Assembly: GCA_946479895.1 (NCBI GenBank)
Contig: CAMLHT010000180.1
Coordinates: 1 to 7,975 of the forward strand
Source of the DNA: an uncultured Gemmatimonadota bacterium
GTDB taxonomy: Bacteria; Gemmatimonadota; Gemmatimonadetes; Gemmatimonadales; Gemmatimonadaceae
Reading direction: 5' to 3'
Length of the DNA: 7,975 nucleotides
Positions 1 through 6,229 of the stretch are shown here, piece by piece (position 1 is the stretch's first letter; each line of letters begins with the position of its first letter). Below the pieces are notes generated by a model that saw only the letters and a program-made list of their open reading frames with translations, was not told the DNA's origin and did no database searches. Made by a program: the position numbers and the translations under genes.

Positions 1-2
1 AT

Positions 3-248
3 TACGAACCGACCGGGCGGCTGCGCATCCCGGTGCTCTCGTTGCACGGACTGCGCGATCCCGTCGTGCCGTTCTCACACGAGGCGGCCTACGCCGCGCG
101 TGCCCTCGCAATGGGAAACCCTGCGCTGTTTCGCTCCCTGCCGTCATCGGCACCGGGACACTGCGTATCCGTGACGATCGATCAGGAGATAACGGGCCTC
201 GCCACGCTCGTCAGATGGGCCGACTCACTGGACGCGGGACGGCATTGA
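3..248 (+). CDS. Alpha/beta hydrolase, C-terminal part (5' end outside window)
   Basis: The frame is open from the left edge and ends at TGA 246-248, giving the last 81 residues of a longer protein. Two elements of an alpha/beta-hydrolase active site are visible. The first is a PTGRLRIPVLSLHGLRDPVV stretch, with the strand leading to the acid residue (Asp at residue 19 of the fragment). The second is a PGHC motif (His at residue 53) that fits the catalytic histidine near the C terminus. The nucleophile elbow (GxSxG) would lie upstream and cannot be seen. The GTG at 33 lies inside the conserved strand, so it is not a credible start. The substrate cannot be told; such proteins are usually esterases, lipases or peptidases. 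The next plus-strand sequence is a broken kinase gene beginning about 10 bases after the stop. Confidence 0.75.
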   Translation, partial: YEPTGRLRIPVLSLHGLRDPVVPFSHEAAYAARALAMGNPALFRSLPSSAPGHCVSVTIDQEITGLATLVRWADSLDAGRH

Positions 249-622
249 GCCCGCCCCGTGAGGCAGCTCGGCGACGACCTGCCAGTCGCCATTCGCCGAC
301 GTGCAAGGCGGGACCTCGTCGCCCCGCGCATCACGCTCGCGTGCGAGGTCCCCGATGACCTGCCGCTCCTGTGTGCCGATCGTCACCGCATGTCGCAGAT
401 CCTCTCGAACCTGGTCACGAACGCGATCAAGTTCACCCCGCGCGGCGGGACGGCCACGATCACCGCCGCGGGCTTGGCCTCGGCCTGGCGATCGTGGAAT
501 TGCTGGTGAAGGCGCACGGCGGCGGCATTCACGTGGCCAGCGAGCCGGGGCGTGGCACGACCGTGAGCTACACGATCCCCGATACGTCGGCGGGGTGCGG
601 AGGTCCGGACACGGGACGCTGA
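249..622 (+). pseudogene. Sensor histidine kinase remnant (broken HATPase_c domain)
   Basis: Two adjoining frames each encode part of one GHKL ATPase domain. From about 258, frame 3 gives the N-box region (DRHRMSQILSNLVTNAIKF at about 378-434, followed by TPRGG). From about 470, frame 2 gives the G2 box and the end of the domain (GLGLGLAIVELLVKAHGGG, then EPGRGTTVSYTIP), stopping at TGA 620-622. The central part of a normal domain is missing: the G1 box (DxGxG) and F box, usually about 40 residues between these blocks. The HisKA dimerisation/phosphoacceptor domain and any sensor region are also absent, because the remnant starts directly after the hydrolase stop. Loss of sequence plus a frame change argues for decay rather than a single sequencing error. 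The product could not bind ATP normally or autophosphorylate. An assembly join is the main alternative. Confidence 0.8.
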
Positions 623-644
623 CGCGCGCGTCCTACGACCGACG

Positions 645-1532
645 TCAATCCTCCAGATGTTCGTGCCACACCGATGGTGGCACGAGGAGCACCGGTACCG
701 GCGAGCGTTCGATGACCTGCGCGGAAATGGAGCCAAGTCGTTCCGCTGCATCGAGCCCGAGGCCACGAGTCCCGAGCACGAGGAGATCGGCGTGCTGCGC
801 GTCGGCGAAACGGGCGATCGACTCCACGGTGCCGGCTTCCCCGCTGACCGTCTCTCCTTCGATGGCGACGCCGGCCCAGTCGCCGGCGCTGCGGCGCAGC
901 GACGCGACCTCCGAGGCCAGCGCCGAAGCGTCGTCGCGGGCTGCGTCGTCCTCCACCCCGCTGACGTGCAGCGCGACGAGGGTGGTCTTCCGCCCGTCGG
1001 ACTCGCTCGTGCGCAGGGCGGACGCCCAGGACAACCCGACGAGCAGGGCGCCTCGAGCGGTGTCCGAGAGGTCGACCGGGACGACGACACGGGAGAGCGG
1101 AAGCGGCAGCGGCCGAAGCGCAGCCAGGCAGGGTGCACTCGCGCGGACCGCGACCGCGCGCGCAGTACCGCCGAGTCGCCGCTCTCGCTGGTCGCTGCCA
1201 TCGTCGCGCGGAGGCCCGAGGACGATCACGTCGGCATGAATGCTCAGGCTCACCGCACGGATCGCCTCCGCAGGCGAACCGGGGACGGCGTGCACCTTCA
1301 CCCGCCGTTCCGGGATCCCCGCACGCTGCAGCACGGCGTCGACTTCCCGTGCATGTGCCTCACGACCCGGCAGCTCGCGCGCCTCCTCCGTGGCTTCGGA
1401 TGGATACACGTGAACGATGTGCAGTGCTGCGCCCGCCGCGCTCGCGAGCCGGTACGCGCAGCCGACCGCGAGGTCGGACGACGCGCTGAGATCGGTGGCG
1501 GCGAGCACCGTCCTGATGGCCAGGGGACGCAT
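645..1532 (-). CDS. Universal stress protein with tandem UspA domains
   Basis: This is a 295-residue protein with two UspA-type domains, roughly residues 4-140 and 146-286. Each begins with the typical first strand ending in Asp (TVLAATDLS and RVVVPVDLS). The second domain has a complete nucleotide-binding signature G-2x-G-9x-G-S at residues 254-268 (GTRGLGLDAAERLGS). In the first domain the matching place (GPPRDDGSDQRERRLGGT) departs from it, so probably only the second half binds ATP. Start: ATG at 1532 places the first strand at the very N terminus. The open frame continues upstream to 1673, but that part is antisense-frame sequence of the CBS gene. No strong Shine-Dalgarno precedes 1532. 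The CBS stop lies 4 bases upstream, so the two genes are probably translationally coupled. Usp proteins are cytoplasmic and linked to stress survival; the specific role here is unknown. Confidence 0.9.
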   Translation of the reverse strand: MRPLAIRTVLAATDLSASSDLAVGCAYRLASAAGAALHIVHVYPSEATEEARELPGREAHAREVDAVLQRAGIPERRVKVHAVPGSPAEAIRAVSLSIHADVIVLGPPRDDGSDQRERRLGGTARAVAVRASAPCLAALRPLPLPLSRVVVPVDLSDTARGALLVGLSWASALRTSESDGRKTTLVALHVSGVEDDAARDDASALASEVASLRRSAGDWAGVAIEGETVSGEAGTVESIARFADAQHADLLVLGTRGLGLDAAERLGSISAQVIERSPVPVLLVPPSVWHEHLED

Positions 1533-1536
1533 CCCG

Positions 1537-1938
1537 CTAGAGGCGGCCGGTGGCGACGGCCTGCGCGATGTCGGTCTGCGTGATGACGCCGACGAGCTTG
1601 CCCTGATCCTCCACGAACAGCCGCCGCACGTCGCCATAGAGCATGTGCTTCGCCGCCTCCCGCGCGTCGGCATCCGGCGAGATGACGTACGGGTCGGAGG
1701 TCATGATGTCGCGCACTGTCTCGCGGGTGAGTGCCGCCGGTGTCGCGTTCGCATCACCAAACCCCGCCGACGCACGGAGCACGTCGCCGGCGGAGACGAC
1801 ACCGATGATGTGCGACGCGTCGTCCACCACGGGAAGGCCTGAGACTCGCGCATCGGCGAGTTTCTGCACCAGGGTCTGGACCGGGGCATCGGGGGTGATC
1901 GATTTCACCTCGGTCTGCATCAGGTCGGCAACGCGCAT
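1537..1938 (-). CDS. Two-CBS-domain (CBS pair) protein
   Basis: This is a 133-residue stand-alone Bateman module. CBS domain 1 covers about residues 1-57 (RVADLMQ, then SGLPVVDD and GVVSAGD). CBS domain 2 covers about 75-130 (VRDIMTSDPYVISPDA, then RRLFVEDQGKLVGVITQTD). The G-[VI]-[VI]-[ST]-x-x-D signature that helps bind the ribose-phosphate of adenine nucleotides is present in both (residues 46-52 and 117-123). No enzyme or transporter domain is attached. CBS pairs commonly sense AMP, ATP or SAM and act on a partner, but no partner is shown here. The frame is open up to 2001; ATG at 1938 is chosen because the CBS fold starts there and GAGGAG sits 4 bases upstream. It is followed after 4 bp by the Usp gene, a common bacterial pairing of nucleotide-binding stress proteins. 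The 133 bases upstream (1939-2071) show no convincing promoter or terminator. Confidence 0.92.
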   Translation of the reverse strand: MRVADLMQTEVKSITPDAPVQTLVQKLADARVSGLPVVDDASHIIGVVSAGDVLRASAGFGDANATPAALTRETVRDIMTSDPYVISPDADAREAAKHMLYGDVRRLFVEDQGKLVGVITQTDIAQAVATGRL

Positions 1939-1942
1939 GGGA

Positions 1943-1948
1943 CTCCTC
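1943..1948 (-). promoter_or_regulatory. Shine-Dalgarno of the CBS-pair gene
   Basis: On the minus strand GAGGAG ends 4 bases before ATG 1938. It decides this start over the upstream in-frame codon at 2001, whose extra 21 residues (Arg, Ser and Pro rich) do not belong to a CBS fold. Confidence 0.75.
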
Positions 1949-2071
1949 GGCTCACTGGGTGGAGACGGACGGCGGAAGTGACGCTTCGATGCGGACTCCA
2001 CGGGCGGCGGTCGCGAAATCCGTACCGGGCGGGCAAGGCCGCCTCGCGTGCCGCCGACCGAGCGACCCGCC

Positions 2072-3160
2072 CTACGTCATCGCCGCCGCACCTACTTCCG
2101 GGTGCGCGCGCATGAACCCCACGAGCCGCTCCGAATACTCCGGAAAGCGCGGGCAGGTGATCCCGCTCGGCGCCAGGTCGCGCTGTGCGTTCGTGGTGGC
2201 GAACGTCGTCGGCAGCACGAAGTAGTCGATCGCGCTCGAGGGGATGCGCATGAGGGCATGGACCCCGGGCACCTTCTCGATGAACAGCTTCGCGAGGCCG
2301 CGTGACAGCGGAAGCCGGATCAACGTGCGACCGGTGCTGCGGCCCAGATCGGTGAGCAGCTCGTCGATGGTGAGCGGGGCCGGATCGGCGAGCTGGTAGA
2401 CCTTGCCGCGCGACTCGGGGCGCTCGCTGAGCCAGGCGATCGCGTCGACGACGAAGTTGCGCGGCACCACGTTGAAGCGCGTCGCGCGGGGGTTTCCGAC
2501 GACGGGCATGAGCGCGACCTTCGGTTGCCGGAGCAGCCACTGGATGACGAAGTACGGCCCGTCGTACTTCTGCGTGGCGCCGGTGCTGCTGTCGCCGACG
2601 ACGACGGCCGGGCGGTAGATGGTCACGGGCAGGCCACCGCGCATCGCCGACTGCACCTCGACCTCGGCGAGATACTTCGTCTCCTCGTAGAAGTTGTTGA
2701 ACGCCTGCCCCTGCTCGAGCATCTCTTCGGTGAACAAGCCGGGATAGCGTCCGCTCACGTAACAGGTGCTCACGTACTGGAAGCGGCGCAGGCGAGGACA
2801 CCGGGCGGCGAAGGCGAGCATGTGCGCCGTTCCCTGCACGTTCACGCGCACGGCGAGCTCGCGCGCGACCGAGAGGTCGTAGACGGCAGCGAGGTGGAAG
2901 ATCTCGACGACGCTCCGCGTCAGCTCCGTAGCCGCGCCAAGCCCGAGGTCGGGCTGCACGATGTCCCCTTCCACGATGCGCGTCCGCTCGGCGAGCCCTG
3001 GCGTCCGCGCAGCGAGCTCACCGAGGCGCGCGTGCGCGAGCGGCACGTACTTCGGCTGTACCAGGCAGACGGCCTCGGCGTCCGGGATGCGCGCCAGCGC
3101 GCGGGGAAGCAGCTCGCTGCCCAGGAAGCCGGGAAAGCCGGTGAACAGGACGCTATCCAT
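2072..3160 (-). CDS. Extended-SDR NAD(P)-dependent reductase (thioester-reductase / male-sterility type)
   Basis: This is a 362-residue protein with an N-terminal Rossmann fold. The nucleotide-binding loop T-G-F-P-G-F-L-G is at residues 7-14 (GxxGxxG, as in extended SDRs). GDI at 65-67 and LAAVYDLS at 90-97 follow the usual SDR order, VSTCYVSG at 130-137 supplies the active-site Ser/Thr, and Y158-E-E-T-K162 is the YxxxK catalytic pair. YRPAVVVGDSSTG at 182-194 is the typical substrate-domain entry. The pattern resembles the NAD_binding_4 group, which includes fatty acyl-CoA reductases and carrier-protein thioester reductases, but an epimerase-like activity cannot be excluded. No adenylation or carrier domain is fused. 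ATG 3160 is chosen because it lies just before the first Rossmann strand and GGAG lies 3 bases upstream; the open frame reaching 3292 runs through the intergenic region. It diverges from the HMG-CoA reductase gene, which suggests a lipid or isoprenoid substrate (inference). Confidence 0.85.
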   Translation of the reverse strand: MDSVLFTGFPGFLGSELLPRALARIPDAEAVCLVQPKYVPLAHARLGELAARTPGLAERTRIVEGDIVQPDLGLGAATELTRSVVEIFHLAAVYDLSVARELAVRVNVQGTAHMLAFAARCPRLRRFQYVSTCYVSGRYPGLFTEEMLEQGQAFNNFYEETKYLAEVEVQSAMRGGLPVTIYRPAVVVGDSSTGATQKYDGPYFVIQWLLRQPKVALMPVVGNPRATRFNVVPRNFVVDAIAWLSERPESRGKVYQLADPAPLTIDELLTDLGRSTGRTLIRLPLSRGLAKLFIEKVPGVHALMRIPSSAIDYFVLPTTFATTNAQRDLAPSGITCPRFPEYSERLVGFMRAHPEVGAAAMT

Positions 3161-3194
3161 GCGCTCCAAGCTAACGCCGATCGTGGCCGGGGCC

Positions 3195-3230
3195 GTCAGG
3201 CAACACCGGGCGTGCCACCGTTTGCCTGAC
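3195..3230. promoter_or_regulatory. Dyad-symmetric candidate operator in the divergent control region
   Basis: GTCAGGCAA (3195-3203) and TTGCCTGAC (3222-3230) form a perfect 9-bp inverted repeat. Exactly at its centre is a smaller palindrome, GGC-GT-GCC (3209-3216). The site lies in the 130 bases between the two divergent start codons (3160 and 3291). A further TTTGCC at 3235-3240 repeats the one at 3221-3226 fourteen bases away. Each arm, read toward its own gene, starts with TTGCCT, and TTGCCA at 3236-3241 matches five of six bases of a sigma-70 -35 box, but I find no good -10 at proper spacing. This makes the dyad a candidate binding site for a dimeric regulator controlling both directions; the regulator is not encoded in the window. 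Binding is inferred; the symmetry is observed. Confidence 0.45.
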
Positions 3231-3277
3231 AGCATTTGCCACCGGGCTCGGCGAGGTTGGACCATACCCGTGGCTGT

Positions 3278-3286
3278 GGGGAGGTG
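3278..3286 (+). promoter_or_regulatory. Shine-Dalgarno of the HMG-CoA reductase gene
   Basis: GGGGAGGTG ends 4 bases before ATG 3291 and closely matches the anti-Shine-Dalgarno complement. It favours 3291 over the in-frame GTG at 3270 and over starts far upstream inside the divergent gene. Confidence 0.8.
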
Positions 3287-3290
3287 TCCC

Positions 3291-4478
3291 ATGCAGTCGA
3301 GCAGCGTGGCGGGGGGCGTGCCCTACCAGAAGGACATCCTTCGAGACCATGGTCTCGATGCCGCCGGCGCGCGCCAACGCTTCGTGGAGGAGCATGCCGG
3401 CGTGGCGCTCCATCACGTGACGCACTTCTCCATCGACCCGCTCTCGACGCTCGGCAACATCGAGTCGTTCAGCGGGGTGGCACAGGTGCCCCTGGCCTTC
3501 GCGGGCCCGCTGCGGGTGCATGGAGAGCACGCGAATGGCGAATTCCTGATCCCGCTGGCGACGACGGAGGGCTCGCTCGTCGCCTCGTACAACCGGGGGA
3601 TCAAGCTGCTGAACGCGGCGGGAGGCGTGACGAGCACCGTGTCCGCCGACCGGATGCAGCGTGCGCCGGTGTTCATCCTCGATTCGGCCCGCGCCGCGCG
3701 CGATTTCGCGGCGTGGATCCAGGAGAGGATCGCCGACATCCGCGCGGTGGCCGAGGCCACGTCGCACGTCGCGAAGCTGCAGCGCATCGAGACCTATCTC
3801 GCCAGCCGCTTCGCCTTCCTGCGCCTCGACTACACCACGGGCGACGCCGGCGGCCAGAACATGGTCGGCCGCGCCACCCTGGCCGCCTGCGAGTGGATCG
3901 TGACCAACAACGCGGCCGTGCGCAGCTACTTCCTCGACTCCCAGCTGTCGAGCGACAAGAAGGTGTCCTACATCAACACGCTCCGCACGCGCGGCAAGCG
4001 CGTAACCGCGGAGGTGACGGTCCCGCGCACCCTCCTCGTGGAGCAAATGCACGTGGAGCCGCAGACGCTCGCGTTCTGGAACGGCGTGGGTAGCGTGGGA
4101 TCGCATCTCTCGGGCGCGATGAACAACGGACTGCACGCGGCCAATGCACTGGCCGCGATGTTCATCGCCACCGGACAGGACGTGGCGAACGTGGTCGAGG
4201 GATCGGCGGCCACCGGCTACCTCGAGATCACGCCCGCGGGCGACCTGTACGTGTCCATCACGATCCCATCGCTCATCGTGGCGACGCACGGCGGCGGAAC
4301 CCATCTCGGCACGCAGCGCGAGTGCCTCGAGGTGATGGGATGCTATGGCACGGGGAAGGTCTACAAGCTGGCGGAGATCATCGCCGGCGTGGCGCTGGCC
4401 GGTGAGCTGTCGCTCGCGGCGGCAATCTGCACGAAGGAGTGGGTCACGGCGCACGAGAAGTTCGGCCGCAATCGGTGA
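3291..4478 (+). CDS. Hydroxymethylglutaryl-CoA reductase (class I-like, bacterial)
   Basis: HMG-CoA reductase makes mevalonate from HMG-CoA with two reduced nicotinamide cofactors, the committed step of the mevalonate isoprenoid route. This 395-residue soluble protein carries the whole catalytic domain without membrane segments. The expected active-site set is present: E93 in TTEGSLVASYNRG, K223 in SDKK (222-224), D297 in ATGQD, and H388 in the C-terminal AHEKFGRNR. The cofactor loop GDAGGQNM is at 184-191, and GGGTHLGTQRECLE at 334-347 matches the conserved GGGT region. TTEG, DKK and the C-terminal His followed by NR are class I (eukaryote/archaeal) traits. Departures such as GVAQVPLAFAGPL in place of the usual VIGYMPIPVGVAGP suggest a divergent bacterial branch, so the substrate could differ. 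ATG 3291 has a strong Shine-Dalgarno. It is the first gene of a tight operon with UbiB-like and acyltransferase genes. No other mevalonate-pathway gene is in view. Confidence 0.92.
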   Translation: MQSSSVAGGVPYQKDILRDHGLDAAGARQRFVEEHAGVALHHVTHFSIDPLSTLGNIESFSGVAQVPLAFAGPLRVHGEHANGEFLIPLATTEGSLVASYNRGIKLLNAAGGVTSTVSADRMQRAPVFILDSARAARDFAAWIQERIADIRAVAEATSHVAKLQRIETYLASRFAFLRLDYTTGDAGGQNMVGRATLAACEWIVTNNAAVRSYFLDSQLSSDKKVSYINTLRTRGKRVTAEVTVPRTLLVEQMHVEPQTLAFWNGVGSVGSHLSGAMNNGLHAANALAAMFIATGQDVANVVEGSAATGYLEITPAGDLYVSITIPSLIVATHGGGTHLGTQRECLEVMGCYGTGKVYKLAEIIAGVALAGELSLAAAICTKEWVTAHEKFGRNR

Positions 4479-4495
4479 CCACGGTGCGCCGGGAG

Positions 4496-6229
4496 ATGAC
4501 GAAGGCCGAGGGTCCGCCCGCTCGCCCGTCAGCGAGGCGCCGGACGCACACGTCGCTTGCGCCGCTCACGGCACGAGAGACGCCGGGCCCTCCGCTGGAG
4601 CTGATGAAGGAGGGACCTCCGCCCGGGCTGGTCCGGCGGCTCGCCGTGACGGTGCGCCACGTCGCGGGGCTGCTGGCCGGTGGGCTGGTGGCGCGAGCCG
4701 ATGCGTGCAGGGCGCGTGGGACGCGAGCCACGCCGCGCGAGGCATTCATCCGGGTGGTCGCGGTCCCGCTGCGGCCGCTGCTGCTGCGCGAGCTGCGCGA
4801 GGCGCCGTTCCCCGTGCAGCTGCGCCGGCGCCTGGAGCTGCTCGGGCCCACGTACATCAAGCTCGGGCAGATCCTCAGCCTGCGTGAGGACATCCTGCCG
4901 CGGTCCGTGACGAGCGAGCTGCGGCGGCTGCTGAACCAGCTGCCCATCGTGCCGTTCCCGCGTTATCGCGAGCTGGTGGAAGAGGGCCTCGGCCGCCCGA
5001 TCGCGGCGATGTTCACCTGGATCGATCCCGTGCCGCTGGGCTCGGCGTCGATCGCGCAGATCCACCGCGCGCGGACGCTCGATGGGGCGGAGGTCGTGCT
5101 CAAGGTCGTGAAGCCGGGAATCCGCGAGACGCTGCGTCGCGACGCGCGCCTGCTGCGCGGGTTGGGCCGCCTGCTCGAGGTCGTCGTGCCGCATTATCAG
5201 CCGCGGCGCATCATCAGCGAATTCGTCAGCTACACGGAACGGGAGGTCGACCTCCGCCGCGAGGCGAGCAATGCGGCGACGTTCAGGGCGAACTTCGCCG
5301 ACATGCCCGACGTCGTGTTCCCGGCCATCCACACGCAGTACAGTGGCGAGAGCGTGTTGTGCATGGAGTTCCTCGACGGCCCACGTCCGGACGACGAGGC
5401 AGCGCGCGCGCTTCCCGTGGCCGACCGGGAGCGGCTGGTGGACCTTGGCGCAGCGTCGATCATCCGGATGATCTATCGCGACGGGTTCTTCCACGCCGAC
5501 CTGCACCCGGGCAACCTGCTCGTGCTGCCAGGCCCGAAGGTCGGCTTCATCGACCTCGGGATGGTGGGACGCCTGGATGCCGAGCTGCGCCGGCTGCTGC
5601 TGTTCTACTACTACTCCCTCGTCACGGGCGACGCGGAGAGCGCGGCGCGGTACCTGGGCGCCGTGGCGGAGCCGGGGCGCGGCGCCGATCCGACGGGGTT
5701 CCGGCGCGAGGTGACGGAGATCAGCGGGCGTTGGCGCAATGCGGCCACCTTCGACAGCTTCTCGCTCGCGCAGCTCGTGCTGGAATCGGTGACGCTGGGC
5801 GCGCAGTACCGGATGTACTTCCCGATGGAGATGGTGCTGATGGTCAAGGCGCTCATCACCTTCGAGGGAGTGGGGCAGGTGATGATGCCGGGCATCGACA
5901 TCGCGCGGGTCTCGCGCGCGCACATCCGGCGCATCTTCCTCGAGCAGTTCAATCCGGTGCGCATCGTGCGCGAGGAGCTGAAGAGCGCGCCGGACCTCGT
6001 GGACGCACTGGCCAAGATGCCGCTGCTGATCACCGAAGGGGTGCGCGTGCTCGAGCGCTCCACGCAGGCCAGGGCGCCGTCGCCGATGGCGGGGTTGCGC
6101 GGCGCGCTGCTCGCCGGGTTCAGCATCGTGGCCGGCGCGCTCGTGCTGGCGCTGCGCGGTCCGTGGCCTGCCTGGGCGCTGCTCTTCACCGCGGGTTTGG
6201 CCATTGCGCTGCGGGGGGCGAGGGAGTGA
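4496..6229 (+). CDS. ABC1/UbiB-family atypical kinase-like protein
   Basis: The protein has 577 residues from ATG 4496. UbiB hallmarks appear in order: the KxGQ motif in GPTYIKLGQILSLREDILP (K122 to Q125), the alanine-rich loop variant GSASIAQIH near 182-190, the lysine of VVLKVVKPGI (K203), ExD in REVDLRREA (E250, D252), HADLHPGN at 333-340, and the metal-binding D353 in GFIDLG. Two hydrophobic helices near residues 536-554 and 560-574 fit the C-terminal membrane anchor of UbiB. Family members have ATPase or kinase-like activity and support ubiquinone or other isoprenoid-lipid handling; the substrate here is unknown. The start is uncertain. GTG 4475 would overlap the upstream stop as GTGA. 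ATG 4604 with GGAG 3 bases upstream would remove 36 Pro/Arg-rich residues. ATG 4496 has GGGAG directly against it, which is too close. The next gene starts within its stop codon. Confidence 0.9.
   Translation: MTKAEGPPARPSARRRTHTSLAPLTARETPGPPLELMKEGPPPGLVRRLAVTVRHVAGLLAGGLVARADACRARGTRATPREAFIRVVAVPLRPLLLRELREAPFPVQLRRRLELLGPTYIKLGQILSLREDILPRSVTSELRRLLNQLPIVPFPRYRELVEEGLGRPIAAMFTWIDPVPLGSASIAQIHRARTLDGAEVVLKVVKPGIRETLRRDARLLRGLGRLLEVVVPHYQPRRIISEFVSYTEREVDLRREASNAATFRANFADMPDVVFPAIHTQYSGESVLCMEFLDGPRPDDEAARALPVADRERLVDLGAASIIRMIYRDGFFHADLHPGNLLVLPGPKVGFIDLGMVGRLDAELRRLLLFYYYSLVTGDAESAARYLGAVAEPGRGADPTGFRREVTEISGRWRNAATFDSFSLAQLVLESVTLGAQYRMYFPMEMVLMVKALITFEGVGQVMMPGIDIARVSRAHIRRIFLEQFNPVRIVREELKSAPDLVDALAKMPLLITEGVRVLERSTQARAPSPMAGLRGALLAGFSIVAGALVLALRGPWPAWALLFTAGLAIALRGARE

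Noticed and set aside
258..509. Intact small ATPase-domain protein in a single frame
   Set aside because: The frame loses homology at about 470, where the domain continues in another frame, and the G1 and F boxes are absent, so it is better read as a broken gene.
1939..2071. Possible terminator or promoter between the SDR and CBS genes
   Set aside because: Only a 5-bp GC stem (GGCGG/CCGCC) without a T tract, and no AT-rich -10 at a usable distance from TTGCCC on the minus strand.
2961..3290. N-terminal extension of HMG-CoA reductase
   Set aside because: It runs antisense through the divergent reductase gene and the control region; the strong Shine-Dalgarno before 3291 fixes the start.
3171..4454. 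Minus-strand open frame opposite HMG-CoA reductase
   Set aside because: The plus strand encodes all HMG-CoA reductase active-site motifs; the antisense product has no family pattern.
5359..6228. Plus-strand open frame upstream of the acyltransferase start, continuous with it
   Set aside because: This part is the +1 shadow of the UbiB-like gene (Arg/Ala-rich). The acyltransferase similarity begins only after ATG 6229, so this is not a fusion.
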